From NCBI RefSeq assembly GCF_001676705.1, contig NZ_CP016170.1, forward strand, positions 1-64,000: 64,000 nucleotides of DNA, read 5' to 3'. The notes under the pieces are model-generated. The model was not told the DNA's origin and did not search any database. It saw nothing but the letters and a program-made list of their open reading frames with translations. The translations under genes were made by a program, and so were the position numbers. The stretch is from Bordetella bronchialis. GTDB lineage: Bacteria > Pseudomonadota > Gammaproteobacteria > Burkholderiales > Burkholderiaceae_B. Shown here piece by piece: positions 12,448 through 21,223 of this stretch (the stretch's first letter is position 1; each line of letters starts with the position of its first letter).

Positions 12448-12591
12448 GCCCGCCAGGGCCGGGGACAGCCAGGGATTCCGGCGCCGAGCGCCGAGAGGGA
12501 TCTGGCAACCCCAGGCCGCGGCAGGGCCAGGCCTGGAAAGGTCTGAAGCATCCAGGAAGTCGCAGCAAGCAAGCGTTGAAGCAAGCGAGGG

Positions 12592-12852
12592 GTGGCGTGA
12601 AGGCGGCGAAGCGGAATGCGCAGCCGCCACATGACGCAGCAACGGGAGTCCGGTGGGGCCGGCGATGCAGTGCTTTCGCCGGCGCGGATATCCCGCCATG
12701 CCGGCCCGGAGGGCCGGGCACGCCACCAGGAAGTCCTGCCGTTCATGCCAGCACGGGTGAACGGTCCCCCCGGCGAGAGGCGGGGGATGCTGTAGTGGCA
12801 GTCCTCTCGGTGCAGTACGGTCGGCCCCCTTACGGGGGCCGATTTCGTTTTT
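12592..12852 (+). ncRNA. Candidate structured 3' RNA, copy 3 (variant)
   Basis: GTGGCGTG (12592-12599) can pair with CACGCCAC (12719-12726) across a ~120-nt insert unrelated to copies 1 and 2. The inner hairpin is CCGGCCC/GGGCCGG (12701-12717) in place of CCGGCC/GGCCGG. The downstream CCCCCG/CGGGGG hairpin, the loop complement CGAGAGG/CCTCTCG and the terminator stem at 12821-12842 are kept. Retention of pairing despite sequence replacement is the best evidence for structure. Confidence 0.5.
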
Positions 12853-12960
12853 GGCGCTCGAGCTTAATCCCGCCGAAACGCCACCTTAAGCAAATGCGAC
12901 TTCGCGATCGCGGCGCGGGGGTGCATAGTGGAGCCATCCCTGCAAGACGGAGACTCCTAC

Positions 12961-13875
12961 ATGCCGGACGCTGGCGCCTCGCTCAACGATTGGCTGGACA
13001 AGACCGAGACGGTCCATGACCTGATTACGCCCTTCCCCCTGGCGGCGCTGGCCGCTACGCTGGAACGCCCCGACCCGCGCGGCGTTGTGCCTCCGCTATG
13101 GCATTGGCTGTACTTCCTGCCTGTCACCCCCATGAGCGAGGTCGGACCGGATGGGCATGCCCGGCGCGGCGGTTTCCTGCCGCCCGTGCCCCTGCCGCGC
13201 CGCATGTGGGCCGGCGGCCGGCTGACGTTCCAGGCGCCGTTGCGCGAAGGCGAGCGCGCGACGCGCACGTCCACCATCACCCACATCGAAGACAAGACCG
13301 GCCGCAGCGGACGGCTGGTGTTCGTCACCGTGCACCACCGCTACGAGGTCGACGGCGAAGCCCGCTTGGAAGAAGAGCACGACATCGTCTACCGCGACGC
13401 GCCGCCCGCTTCCCCGGGCGCCAAGGCGGCAAGCGTGCCGGGAAGCGATAGCGTGATCGGCGTGGGCCATTCCGGCGACCGCAACGCTGCTCCGGGGATA
13501 CGCCAGTCGCCCGCGCTGGAAGACGAAACCTGGTCTCGCACCCTGCATCCGGACGCCGTGCTGCTGTTCCGCTACTCGGCCTTGACCTTCAACAGCCACC
13601 GGATCCATTACGACCACCCCTACGTGACCGGGGAAGAGGGCTATCCGGGCCTGATCGTGCATGGACCGCTGATCGCCACGCTGCTGGTGGACCTGCTGCG
13701 GCGCGAGCGGCCCGACGCCACGCTGCGCGGTTTCGCCTTCCGCGCCATGCGGCCCTGCTTCGCGGGCAATGCCTTGACCGTATGCGGCAAGCCGCGGGAC
13801 AACGGCGAGGTGTCGCTATGGACGCGCGATCATGAAGGCAACGTGGGCATGCAGGCGACGGCCACCCTGGCGTGA
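12961..13875 (+). CDS. FAS1-like dehydratase / mesaconyl-CoA hydratase-like protein
   Basis: This 304-aa protein resembles the MaoC/hotdog group typified by mesaconyl-C4-CoA hydratase and HTD2: an N-terminal FAS1-like dehydratase half (WLDKTETVHDLIT, PPLWHWLYFLP) and a C-terminal hotdog half with NSHRIHYDHPY and GLIVHGPLIATLL. The family hydrates or dehydrates branched or C4-C5 enoyl-CoA esters. ATG 12961 has GGAG eight bases upstream; a GTG at 12928 is an alternative. It is the first gene of a rightward cluster with an acyl-CoA dehydrogenase and CoA-transferase, consistent with a C5-dicarboxyl-CoA route. Confidence 0.82.
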   Translation: MPDAGASLNDWLDKTETVHDLITPFPLAALAATLERPDPRGVVPPLWHWLYFLPVTPMSEVGPDGHARRGGFLPPVPLPRRMWAGGRLTFQAPLREGERATRTSTITHIEDKTGRSGRLVFVTVHHRYEVDGEARLEEEHDIVYRDAPPASPGAKAASVPGSDSVIGVGHSGDRNAAPGIRQSPALEDETWSRTLHPDAVLLFRYSALTFNSHRIHYDHPYVTGEEGYPGLIVHGPLIATLLVDLLRRERPDATLRGFAFRAMRPCFAGNALTVCGKPRDNGEVSLWTRDHEGNVGMQATATLA

Positions 13876-13944
13876 CTTGGTCACCGCCGATATCTCGACA
13901 CACAGGGCACCCGCCACACCCTCATTTGGAGCATCGTCGCAGCC

Positions 13945-15102
13945 ATGAATCCACAGGAATCGTTCCAGGACATCCGCGAAGCGGTGCGCGATCTCTGCGC
14001 GCAGTTTCCGCCCGAATACTTCCGCGAGATCGACGAAGTGCGGGGTTATCCCGAGGCCTTCGTCGACGCGCTGACCAAGGCCGGCTGGCTGGCCGCGCTG
14101 ATCCCGCAGGAGTACGGCGGTTCCGGCCTGGGCTTGACCGAGGCCTCGGTCATCATGGAAGAGATCAACCGCTCCGGCGGGAATGCGGGCGTGTGCCACG
14201 GCCAGATGTACAACATGGGCACGCTGCTGCGGCATGGATCCGATGCGCAAAAGCGCGCCTACCTGCCCCGCATCGCCAGCGGGGAGCTGCGCCTGCAATC
14301 GATGGGCGTGACCGAACCCACGACGGGCACCGATACCACGAAGATCAAGACCACGGCAGAGCGTCGTGGCGATCGCTATGTGGTCAACGGCCAGAAGGTA
14401 TGGATTTCGCGCGTGCAGCATTCCGACCTGATGATCCTGCTGGCGCGCACTACGCCGCTGGCGGACGTCGCGCGGAAATCCGAGGGCATGTCGATTTTCC
14501 TGGTCGACCTGCGCCAGGCGATCGGCAAGGGCCTGACGGTGCGCCCCATCCGCAATATGGTCAATCACGAGACCAACGAGCTGTTCTTCGAAAACCTGGA
14601 AATTCCCGCGGAGAACCGCATCGGCGAAGAGGGCCAGGGTTTCAAGTACATCCTGGACGGGCTGAACGCGGAACGCACCCTGATCGCCGCGGAATGCATC
14701 GGCGACGGATACTGGTTCGTCGACAAGGTCAGCGCCTATGCCAAGGAACGCGTGGTGTTCGGGCGCCCCATCGGGCAGAACCAGGGCGTGCAGTTTCCCA
14801 TCGCGCGCGCCTATATCAATGTCGAGGCGGCCAGCCTGATGCGTTTCGACGCCGCGCGCCGCTTCGATGCGCGAGAGCCCTGTGGCGCGCAGGCGAACAT
14901 GGCCAAGCTGCTGGCGGCGGATGCCTCGTGGGAAGCCGCCAACGCCTGCCTGCAATTCCATGGCGGCTTCGGCTTCGCCAGCGAGTATGACGTGGAGCGC
15001 AAGTTCCGCGAGACGCGGCTGTACCAGGTGGCGCCGATATCGACCAACCTGATCCTGTCGTACGTGGCCGAACATGTGCTGGGGCTGCCGCGGTCTTTCT
15101 GA
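13945..15102 (+). CDS. Acyl-CoA dehydrogenase family protein
   Basis: This 385-aa flavoprotein has the three-part acyl-CoA dehydrogenase fold: an N-terminal helical part, the middle FAD strand (SMGVTEPTTGTDTTKIKT, VNGQKVWIS), and a C-terminal helical part (GFKYILDGLNAERTLIAAE, NACLQFHGGFGFASEYDVER). It should oxidise or reduce a short or branched acyl-CoA. Near the C terminus, where many members have YEG with the catalytic Glu, this protein reads YQVAP, so the base may lie elsewhere, as in isovaleryl-CoA-type enzymes, or activity may differ. It sits between the hydratase-like gene and the CoA-transferase. Confidence 0.9.
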   Translation: MNPQESFQDIREAVRDLCAQFPPEYFREIDEVRGYPEAFVDALTKAGWLAALIPQEYGGSGLGLTEASVIMEEINRSGGNAGVCHGQMYNMGTLLRHGSDAQKRAYLPRIASGELRLQSMGVTEPTTGTDTTKIKTTAERRGDRYVVNGQKVWISRVQHSDLMILLARTTPLADVARKSEGMSIFLVDLRQAIGKGLTVRPIRNMVNHETNELFFENLEIPAENRIGEEGQGFKYILDGLNAERTLIAAECIGDGYWFVDKVSAYAKERVVFGRPIGQNQGVQFPIARAYINVEAASLMRFDAARRFDAREPCGAQANMAKLLAADASWEAANACLQFHGGFGFASEYDVERKFRETRLYQVAPISTNLILSYVAEHVLGLPRSF

Positions 15103-15139
15103 CCGGCGCGCGGATCGTCGGCATTGCGGGAGCAAGAGA

Positions 15140-16330
15140 GTGGACGGAACTACCAGGCCGCTGGACGGCATCAAAGTGATTGCGCTGGAACACGCCATCG
15201 CCGCGCCCTTCTGCACGCGCCAGCTGGCGGACCAGGGCGCGCGTGTCATCAAGATCGAACGTCCGGGCGTGGGCGACTTCGCCCGCCGCTACGATGAGCG
15301 CGTGCACGGGCAGGCCTCGCACTTCGTGTGGACCAACCGGTCCAAGGAAAGCCTGACGCTGGACTTGAAACAGGCCCAGGCGCAACGCATCCTGCGCGCG
15401 CTGGTGGCCGATGCCGACGTACTGGTGCAGAACCTGGCGCCCGGCGCGGCGGATCGCCTGGGCCTGGGCTACGAGGCCTTGTCGCGCGAATGTCCGCGCC
15501 TGATCGTCTGCGACATCTCCGGCTACGGCGCGGATGGACCCTATCGCGATCGCAAGGCCTACGATCTGCTCATACAGAGCGAATCGGGGTTTTTGTCGGT
15601 CACCGGCACGCCGGACGAGCCGGCGAAGGCGGGATGCTCCATCGCCGATATCGCCGCCGGCATGTACGCCTACAGCAATATCCTGAACGCCCTGCTTCTG
15701 CGCGGGCGCACGGGGCGCGGATGCCGCATCGATGTCTCCATGCTGGAAAGCATGGTGGAATGGATGGGCTACCCGCTGTACTACGCCATGGACGGGCAGT
15801 CCCCGCCGCCGCGCGCCGGCGCCTCGCACGCCACGATCTATCCCTACGGGCCCTTCCCCACCGGCGACGGCAAAGCCGTGATGCTGGGGCTGCAGAACGA
15901 GCGCGAGTGGAAACTGTTCTGCGAGCGTGTGCTGCGCCAGCCCGCATTGGCGGAGGACCCGCGCTTCGCGAGCAATTCCGCGCGGTCGCGCGAGCGCGAA
16001 GCGCTGCGCGCAGCTATCGTCGCCGCCTTCGCCGACCTGAGCGCCGAACAAGTGGTGCAGCGCCTGGACGAGGCCGGCATCGCCAATGCGCGCATGAACA
16101 CCATGCACGACGTCTGGACGCATCCGCAGTTGCGCGCGCGCGAGCGGTGGCGGGAGGTCGACGCGCCCGGCGGCCCCATTCCGGCCTTGTTGCCGCCGGG
16201 CATGCCCCAGGGCATACCGGCGCGCATGGACCCGGTGCCGGCGCTGGGCCAGCATACCGAAGCCATACTGGCCGAGCTGGGTTACGACGCGGCGGCGATC
16301 GAGCAACTGCGCGCCGCGCAGGCGATCTGA
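15140..16330 (+). CDS. Class III (CaiB/BaiF) CoA-transferase
   Basis: This family III CoA-transferase, 396 aa, moves CoA between carboxylic acids. Characteristic segments are LDGIKVIALEHAIAAPF at the N terminus, GARVIKIERPGVGDFAR, and SKESLTLDLKQ. The GTG at 15140 is chosen because GGGAG lies upstream and the preceding residues are not family-like. Together with the flanking dehydrogenase and MmgE/PrpD genes it probably activates the pathway acid at the expense of succinyl-CoA or another donor. Confidence 0.92.
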   Translation: MDGTTRPLDGIKVIALEHAIAAPFCTRQLADQGARVIKIERPGVGDFARRYDERVHGQASHFVWTNRSKESLTLDLKQAQAQRILRALVADADVLVQNLAPGAADRLGLGYEALSRECPRLIVCDISGYGADGPYRDRKAYDLLIQSESGFLSVTGTPDEPAKAGCSIADIAAGMYAYSNILNALLLRGRTGRGCRIDVSMLESMVEWMGYPLYYAMDGQSPPPRAGASHATIYPYGPFPTGDGKAVMLGLQNEREWKLFCERVLRQPALAEDPRFASNSARSREREALRAAIVAAFADLSAEQVVQRLDEAGIANARMNTMHDVWTHPQLRARERWREVDAPGGPIPALLPPGMPQGIPARMDPVPALGQHTEAILAELGYDAAAIEQLRAAQAI

Positions 16331-16435
16331 GTAGACGGCGCGATGGTGGCGCGCACATGGACACATCGCGGCGCGCGGCGCCATCGGCACGTCGCGGATG
16401 AACACGATCACGTATCGACATAAAGGAGCCCGACC

Positions 16436-17875
16436 ATGAACAACGATCGCCCAGGTGGCCCGGAGGGGCTGGATCATCCCAGCCGCGCACTGGCTGCCTT
16501 TGCCGCCGCGCTGCGCTTCGAGGCCATTCCAGGCCCGGTGGTGGAACGCACGGTCAACCTGTATGTGGACTGGCTGGGATCCGCGCTGGCGGGCAAGGGC
16601 GCGCGGCCGGTGGAAACCATTGCACGCTTCGCCCGCGCGGCCGGCGGCCACGCCGGGCCGGCGGAAGTCATCGTTGACCGCGGCGGCGCATCGGCCTATT
16701 TCGCCGCGATGGCCAATGGCGCCGCTTCGCATTTCGTCGAACAGGACGACGTCCACAACGGGTCCGTCCTGCATCCGGCCACCGTGGTCTTCCCCGTGGT
16801 GCTGGCGCTGGCGCAGGAGCGGGGGGCTTCCGGACGCGACCTCATCGCTGCCGCGGTGGCCGGTTACGAGGTCGGCATCCGCGTGGGCGAATACCTGGGG
16901 CGCTCGCACTACAAGGTCTTCCACACCACGGGCACGGCAGGTACCCTGGCCGCGGCGGCCGCGGCCGGGCGCCTGCTGGGCCTGGACGAGCAAGGCATGC
17001 TGCACGCCTTCGGATCGGCCGGGACGCAGGCCAGCGGCTTGTGGGAGTTCCTGCGCGATGCCGCCGACTCCAAGCAGCTGCATACGGCCATGGCGGCGGC
17101 GAACGGCCTGATGGCCGCGCGCCTGGCCGCCGACGGTTTCCGCGGCGCGGCGCGCATCCTGGAAGGCGCGCAAGGCATGGCGGCAGGCATGTCGCGCGAT
17201 GCCGATCCCGCGCGGCTGCTGGACGGCCTGGGCCGGCGCTGGGCCACGATGGAAACGTCCTTCAAATACCACGCGGCCTGCCGTCATACGCATCCGGCCG
17301 CCGATGCCCTGCTGGCGGTCGTGACGCAGCATCGGCTGCGGCCGGACGACGTCGCCCGCGTGACGGCGCGGGTGCACCAGGGCGCCATCGATGTGCTGGG
17401 CAATGTCGTGATCCCGCGCAGCGTACATCAGGCCAAGTTCAACATGGGCACGGTGCTGGGCATCGTGGCGCACCGCGGCTATGCGGGCGTGAACGAGTTC
17501 GAACAGGCCTATGACGCGCCGGAAATCGCCGCCTTCCGCGAGAAGGTCGAGATGGTGCGGGACGAAGAAGTGGATCGCGCCTATCCCGCGCGCTGGATAG
17601 GCAAGGTCAGCGTGACCACCACCGATGGCCGCGTGCTGGAAGGCCGTGTCGACGAGCCCAAGGGCGACCCGGGCAATACCTTGTCGCGCCAGGAGATCTC
17701 GGACAAGTTCCTGCGGCTGGCGGCGTTCTCGCGCACGGCCGAGCCGCAGGAGGCGCGCGACATGCTGGCACGTGCCTGGGAGCTGGCATCGCTGCCCGTC
17801 GTCGGCAGCGTGTTCGCGGGGGCGACCGTGTCCTCGCGCGCCGACCGGCCTGTGGCGCGCGCCGATATGGCTTGA
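16436..17875 (+). CDS. MmgE/PrpD family protein
   Basis: This 479-aa member of the MmgE/PrpD family includes 2-methylcitrate dehydratase and cis-aconitate decarboxylase relatives. Visible family segments include LYVDWLGSALAG, FVEQDDVHNGSVLHPATV, FHTTGTAGTLAAAAAAGRLLG, and FKYHAACRHTHPAADAL. It is preceded by AAGGAG and follows the CoA-transferase by 105 bp, likely in the same operon. A role in forming or removing a branched unsaturated dicarboxylate is plausible; the exact reaction cannot be set from sequence. Confidence 0.9.
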   Translation: MNNDRPGGPEGLDHPSRALAAFAAALRFEAIPGPVVERTVNLYVDWLGSALAGKGARPVETIARFARAAGGHAGPAEVIVDRGGASAYFAAMANGAASHFVEQDDVHNGSVLHPATVVFPVVLALAQERGASGRDLIAAAVAGYEVGIRVGEYLGRSHYKVFHTTGTAGTLAAAAAAGRLLGLDEQGMLHAFGSAGTQASGLWEFLRDAADSKQLHTAMAAANGLMAARLAADGFRGAARILEGAQGMAAGMSRDADPARLLDGLGRRWATMETSFKYHAACRHTHPAADALLAVVTQHRLRPDDVARVTARVHQGAIDVLGNVVIPRSVHQAKFNMGTVLGIVAHRGYAGVNEFEQAYDAPEIAAFREKVEMVRDEEVDRAYPARWIGKVSVTTTDGRVLEGRVDEPKGDPGNTLSRQEISDKFLRLAAFSRTAEPQEARDMLARAWELASLPVVGSVFAGATVSSRADRPVARADMA

Positions 17876-18076
17876 CGCAGGGCGGGCGCGTGGCGCGGGC
17901 CGCGCGCCCGCACCCGCGGACTCGCGCCGCGCATCGGCGCGCCCCGCGTCGGCGGTGCGCACATCTTTTGACCAGGCATCACCTTACCGCGCGGTCCTGC
18001 ACCGCGCGGCTCCCCGATATCGGAGTGGCCACATGGCTTGCAGCCCGGCCCCGTCCCAGGCCCCCGCTCGGTTACC

Positions 18077-19015
18077 ATGAGCCTGTCCTCATTTCCGAAC
18101 CGCGCGGACATGCATTTCGATTTCGTCGATCTGCGGCTGCTCGTCCATCTGGCCGATACCCGCAACCTGGCACGCGCCGCGGAGCGCTCGCATATGTCGG
18201 CGCCCGCGGCAAGCAACCGCATCCGCAACCTGGAACGCGACCTGGGCTTTCCCCTGCTGTACCGTAGCAGCCAGGGCATGACGCCGACACCCGCCGGCGA
18301 GGCCTTCGTCCACCATGCCCGGCTGGTACTGGAACGCGTGGAGCACCTGGCCGGCGACATGCAGGAGTATGGCGAGGGCATCAAGGGTCATGTCCGCATC
18401 TGGGCCAACACCACCGCCATCAGCGAGTTCCTGCCCGAGGCCCTCAGCACCTTTCTGCGCGACTATCCCGACGTCAATATCGATCTCAGGGAGGTATTGA
18501 GCGGCGACATCGTCAAGGGGGTGGCCGACGGCGCGACCGATATCGGCATCGTCGCGGGCAATGTACACGCCGGGCCGCTGGAGATGCTGCCCTATCTGGA
18601 CGATAGGCTGGTGTTGGTGACGGCGGTGCAGCATCCGCTGGCGCAAGAGGCCTCCGTCGATTTTGCCCGCACGCTGGGCGACTACTACGTCAGCCTGCCG
18701 GCGTCCAGCGCCATCCATATGTTCATCGACAACGCGGCCCAGGCGCTGGGCAGCCGCATCAAGCTGCGCATACAGGTTGGCAACTTCGAGGCGGCCTGCC
18801 GGATGATAGAGGCGGGCGTCGGCATAGGCGTGGTGCCGCGGTCGGTGGCGCGCCGCCATGCCCGTGCCATGGCCATCGCGCTTATTCCGCTCAACGATCC
18901 CTGGGCGGAGCGCAAACTGAAGATCTGCGTGCGGGCGCTGGCCGACCTGCCGCCCTTTGCCCGTACCCTGGTCGAGCGCCTGATGGCCGACGCGCGGGAG
19001 GCGTCGCGCGGTTGA
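18077..19015 (+). CDS. LysR-family transcriptional regulator
   Basis: This LysR-type regulator of about 312 aa has an HTH at LADTRNLARAAERSHMSAPAASNR and a CysB-like effector domain. The start is uncertain: ATG 18077 is used, ATG 18110 would give the typical MHFDFVDLRLL start, and a TTG lies further upstream. It sits 200 bp after the MmgE/PrpD gene on the same strand and converges on the next LysR gene with a six-base gap. It may control the preceding acyl-CoA cluster. Confidence 0.88.
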   Translation: MSLSSFPNRADMHFDFVDLRLLVHLADTRNLARAAERSHMSAPAASNRIRNLERDLGFPLLYRSSQGMTPTPAGEAFVHHARLVLERVEHLAGDMQEYGEGIKGHVRIWANTTAISEFLPEALSTFLRDYPDVNIDLREVLSGDIVKGVADGATDIGIVAGNVHAGPLEMLPYLDDRLVLVTAVQHPLAQEASVDFARTLGDYYVSLPASSAIHMFIDNAAQALGSRIKLRIQVGNFEAACRMIEAGVGIGVVPRSVARRHARAMAIALIPLNDPWAERKLKICVRALADLPPFARTLVERLMADAREASRG

Positions 19016-19021
19016 AGGCCG

Positions 19022-19927
19022 CTATTGCTTCCACTCCGCGTCCTTGAACCAGCGCCGCAAGTGCTCGACGAATAGCCGTACCTTGTAGGGAAGGTGGCGC
19101 TTGCTCTGCACAATGGCGTAGATATCCAGGCCTTCCGGCCGATATTCCGGCATGACCACCTGCAGGGTCCCCGCCCGCAATGCGCTTTCCACCATATAGC
19201 GGGGATGCATGGAAATGCCATGGCCCAGCTGGGCCAGATGCATGATGGACTCCCCCAGATTGGAATTGAACGTCCCCGAGACGTGCACGACCTGCGTGTT
19301 GTTGCGCGGGTCCGTGAAGGTCCACATATTGGTGGGTGCCTTCAGGCTATGAACCAGGCAATTGTGCTGCTCCAGGTCCTTGGGAGTGGCCGGCGTGCCG
19401 TGCGTGCGCAGATAGGCGCGCGTGGCGACGACGACCTGGGGCACGACCGTGATCAGGTAGGCAATCTGGTTGGTGTCCTTCAGCCGCGGCGCGATGCGCA
19501 CGGACAGGTCCAGATTCTCCGCGATCAGGTCGCTGCGGCCGTCATCCAGCAGCAGCGATATCTTGATGGCGGGATAGCGGCGCAGGAAGTCCTCGATGGC
19601 CGGCGCCAGATGCACGGCGCCGAACGACGGCGGCGTACCCAGGCGTATGCGTCCGGTGGGCGTGCGCACCGGACCCTGCACCAGCTCCTTCAGATTGCGC
19701 GTGGCCAGCGCCAGCGTGTCGGCGTTCTCCAGCAGCAGCCGCCCGCTTTCGGTCAGGCTGACGTGCTTGGTATTGCGGTTGAAAAGCTGGACGCCGAAAT
19801 AGCCTTCGAGCCAGGCGATCTTTTTGGTCACCGACGATCGGCTGGAAGCCCTGCTTTCGGCCGCCTTCGAAAAGCTGAGGCTCTTGCCGACTTCCTGGAA
19901 GACCTCCATGCACTCGATCAAGTCCAT
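19022..19927 (-). CDS. LysR-family transcriptional regulator
   Basis: This 301-aa LysR protein has a strongly basic HTH (SFSKAAESRASSRSSVTKKIAWLEGYFG) and a PBP-like effector domain. It reads divergently from the Fe-ADH gene at 20039; the 111-bp gap contains the short inverted repeat TTCCA-TTC-TGGAA (19937-19949) close to its own start, which may be its operator. It is the likely regulator of the 20-26.7 kb catabolic cluster. Confidence 0.9.
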   Translation of the reverse strand: MDLIECMEVFQEVGKSLSFSKAAESRASSRSSVTKKIAWLEGYFGVQLFNRNTKHVSLTESGRLLLENADTLALATRNLKELVQGPVRTPTGRIRLGTPPSFGAVHLAPAIEDFLRRYPAIKISLLLDDGRSDLIAENLDLSVRIAPRLKDTNQIAYLITVVPQVVVATRAYLRTHGTPATPKDLEQHNCLVHSLKAPTNMWTFTDPRNNTQVVHVSGTFNSNLGESIMHLAQLGHGISMHPRYMVESALRAGTLQVVMPEYRPEGLDIYAIVQSKRHLPYKVRLFVEHLRRWFKDAEWKQ

Positions 19928-20038
19928 CGGTGTGTTTCCATTCTGGAAAAAATCATTTCGTTGCGCGGCCCTTCTGCGCGACTGGCGTGCTTACTACACT
20001 GGGCTATCTCTTACGGTGAACGCGACCTGTCCTTGCTT

Positions 20039-21196
20039 ATGATCCCAGGCGATTTCGACTACCACCTGTTCGGCACGCATGTCCGTTTCGGCGAGGGCGT
20101 GGCCGCCCGCGCGGGCGAGGAATTGCGGGCGCGGGGCCTGCGGCGGCCGGTGGTGTTGACGCAGGACCGCATCGCCGGCGCGCCGCGGCACGCGGCCCTG
20201 CTGCGCGGGCTGGAAGGCATGACGGTGCTGCAACGCAGCGGCATCCCGCCGCATTCCAGTGTCAGTTTAATCGAAACAATCGCGCCGGATGTCGCCGCCT
20301 TCGGACCGGACTGCCTGATCGCCGTGGGCGGAGGAAGCGTGGCGGACTCGGCCAAGGCGCTGGCGCTCCTGCTGGCCGAAGGCGGCCGCCTGGCCGACCA
20401 CGTCACCGTGTTCCGGCCGCCCGCCACCATCGAGATTCCGCGGCGCACCGCGCCCAAGCTGCCCATCATCGCGGTACCCACGACGGCATCGGGCGCGGAG
20501 ACCACCTCTTCGTTCGGCGTGCGCGATGGCGACGGCGACAAGCTGATGTTCTGGAACCGCCAGGTTTCGGCGGCCGCCATCCTGGTCGATCCCCTGATGA
20601 GCGAGGACGTACCGCTGGCCACGATGCGCTATACGGCCATGAACGGCATCGCCCATTGTCTGGAGGGCCTGTATTCCAAGGGCCGCTCCATCGTCTCGGA
20701 CGGCCTGGCCGTGCAGGCCGTGGGCCTGTTCCACCAGGCCTTGGCGCATCCCTTGCCGGCGGAGGCCGCGCAGCGCCGCCTGATCCTCGCGGCCGCGCAT
20801 CTGTCGGGCATGGTGCTGGCGATGGCGCGCAGCTGCCTGCACCATGCGATCTGCCACGTGGTCGGCGCGCGCCTGGATCTGCCGCACGGCCTGGTGAATA
20901 CCGTCATCCTGCCGCATGCCCTGCGTTTCAACGAAGACGCCGCCGCACCCATGCTGGCCCCGGCGCTCGATCGCGTGAACAGTCTGGCGGCGCGCCGCCA
21001 CGGCAGCCTGTCGGACTGGCTGGCACAGACTGGGGTGGAACTGGGCCTGCCACGGCGCCTGCGCGACCTGGGCGTGGCCGAAACCGCGCTGCCGGACATC
21101 GCGGCCCACGTCATGACGGAACGCGGGCTGGCGCTCAATCCCCGGCCCGTGGCCGACGCGGGCGAGGTCCTCGCGATATTGCGGCAGGCGTTCTAG
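20039..21196 (+). CDS. Iron-containing alcohol dehydrogenase (maleylacetate-reductase-like)
   Basis: This 385-aa group III Fe-dependent dehydrogenase has the nucleotide motif AVGGGSVADSAKA and metal ligands in the His-containing segments NGIAHCLEG, LHHAICHVVG and LPHGLVNTVILPH. Maleylacetate reductases and lactaldehyde/1,3-propanediol dehydrogenases share this fold. It is the first gene of a rightward set with a TauD/TfdA dioxygenase, which would suit a product aldehyde or oxo-acid reduction. Substrate not determined. Confidence 0.87.
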   Translation: MIPGDFDYHLFGTHVRFGEGVAARAGEELRARGLRRPVVLTQDRIAGAPRHAALLRGLEGMTVLQRSGIPPHSSVSLIETIAPDVAAFGPDCLIAVGGGSVADSAKALALLLAEGGRLADHVTVFRPPATIEIPRRTAPKLPIIAVPTTASGAETTSSFGVRDGDGDKLMFWNRQVSAAAILVDPLMSEDVPLATMRYTAMNGIAHCLEGLYSKGRSIVSDGLAVQAVGLFHQALAHPLPAEAAQRRLILAAAHLSGMVLAMARSCLHHAICHVVGARLDLPHGLVNTVILPHALRFNEDAAAPMLAPALDRVNSLAARRHGSLSDWLAQTGVELGLPRRLRDLGVAETALPDIAAHVMTERGLALNPRPVADAGEVLAILRQAF

Positions 21197-21223
21197 GGCC
21201 GATCAACACTGGTAGGAGACAAC

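Larger units (their letters stand above)
11915..12852 (+). repeat. DUF4148 module, copy 3 (variant direct repeat)
   Basis: This third copy has the leader and gene nearly identical to copies 1 and 2, but from about 12448 to 12700 the sequence after the stop codon is different and longer. Similarity returns at CACGCCACCAGGAAGTCCTG (12719 onward) through the terminator (12821-12852). The replaced segment still begins with GTGGCGTG, the partner of CACGCCAC, so the outer stem survives the exchange. The remainder of 12448-12960 has no gene. Confidence 0.92.

Noticed and set aside
14816..17962. 1048-aa open frame on the minus strand
   Set aside because: Antisense shadow of the acyl-CoA dehydrogenase, CoA-transferase and MmgE/PrpD genes; no domain, biased composition.
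19937..19949. TTCCA-TTC-TGGAA as a firm operator
   Set aside because: Short and next to the LysR start; kept only as a remark in the gene entry because no second copy supports it.
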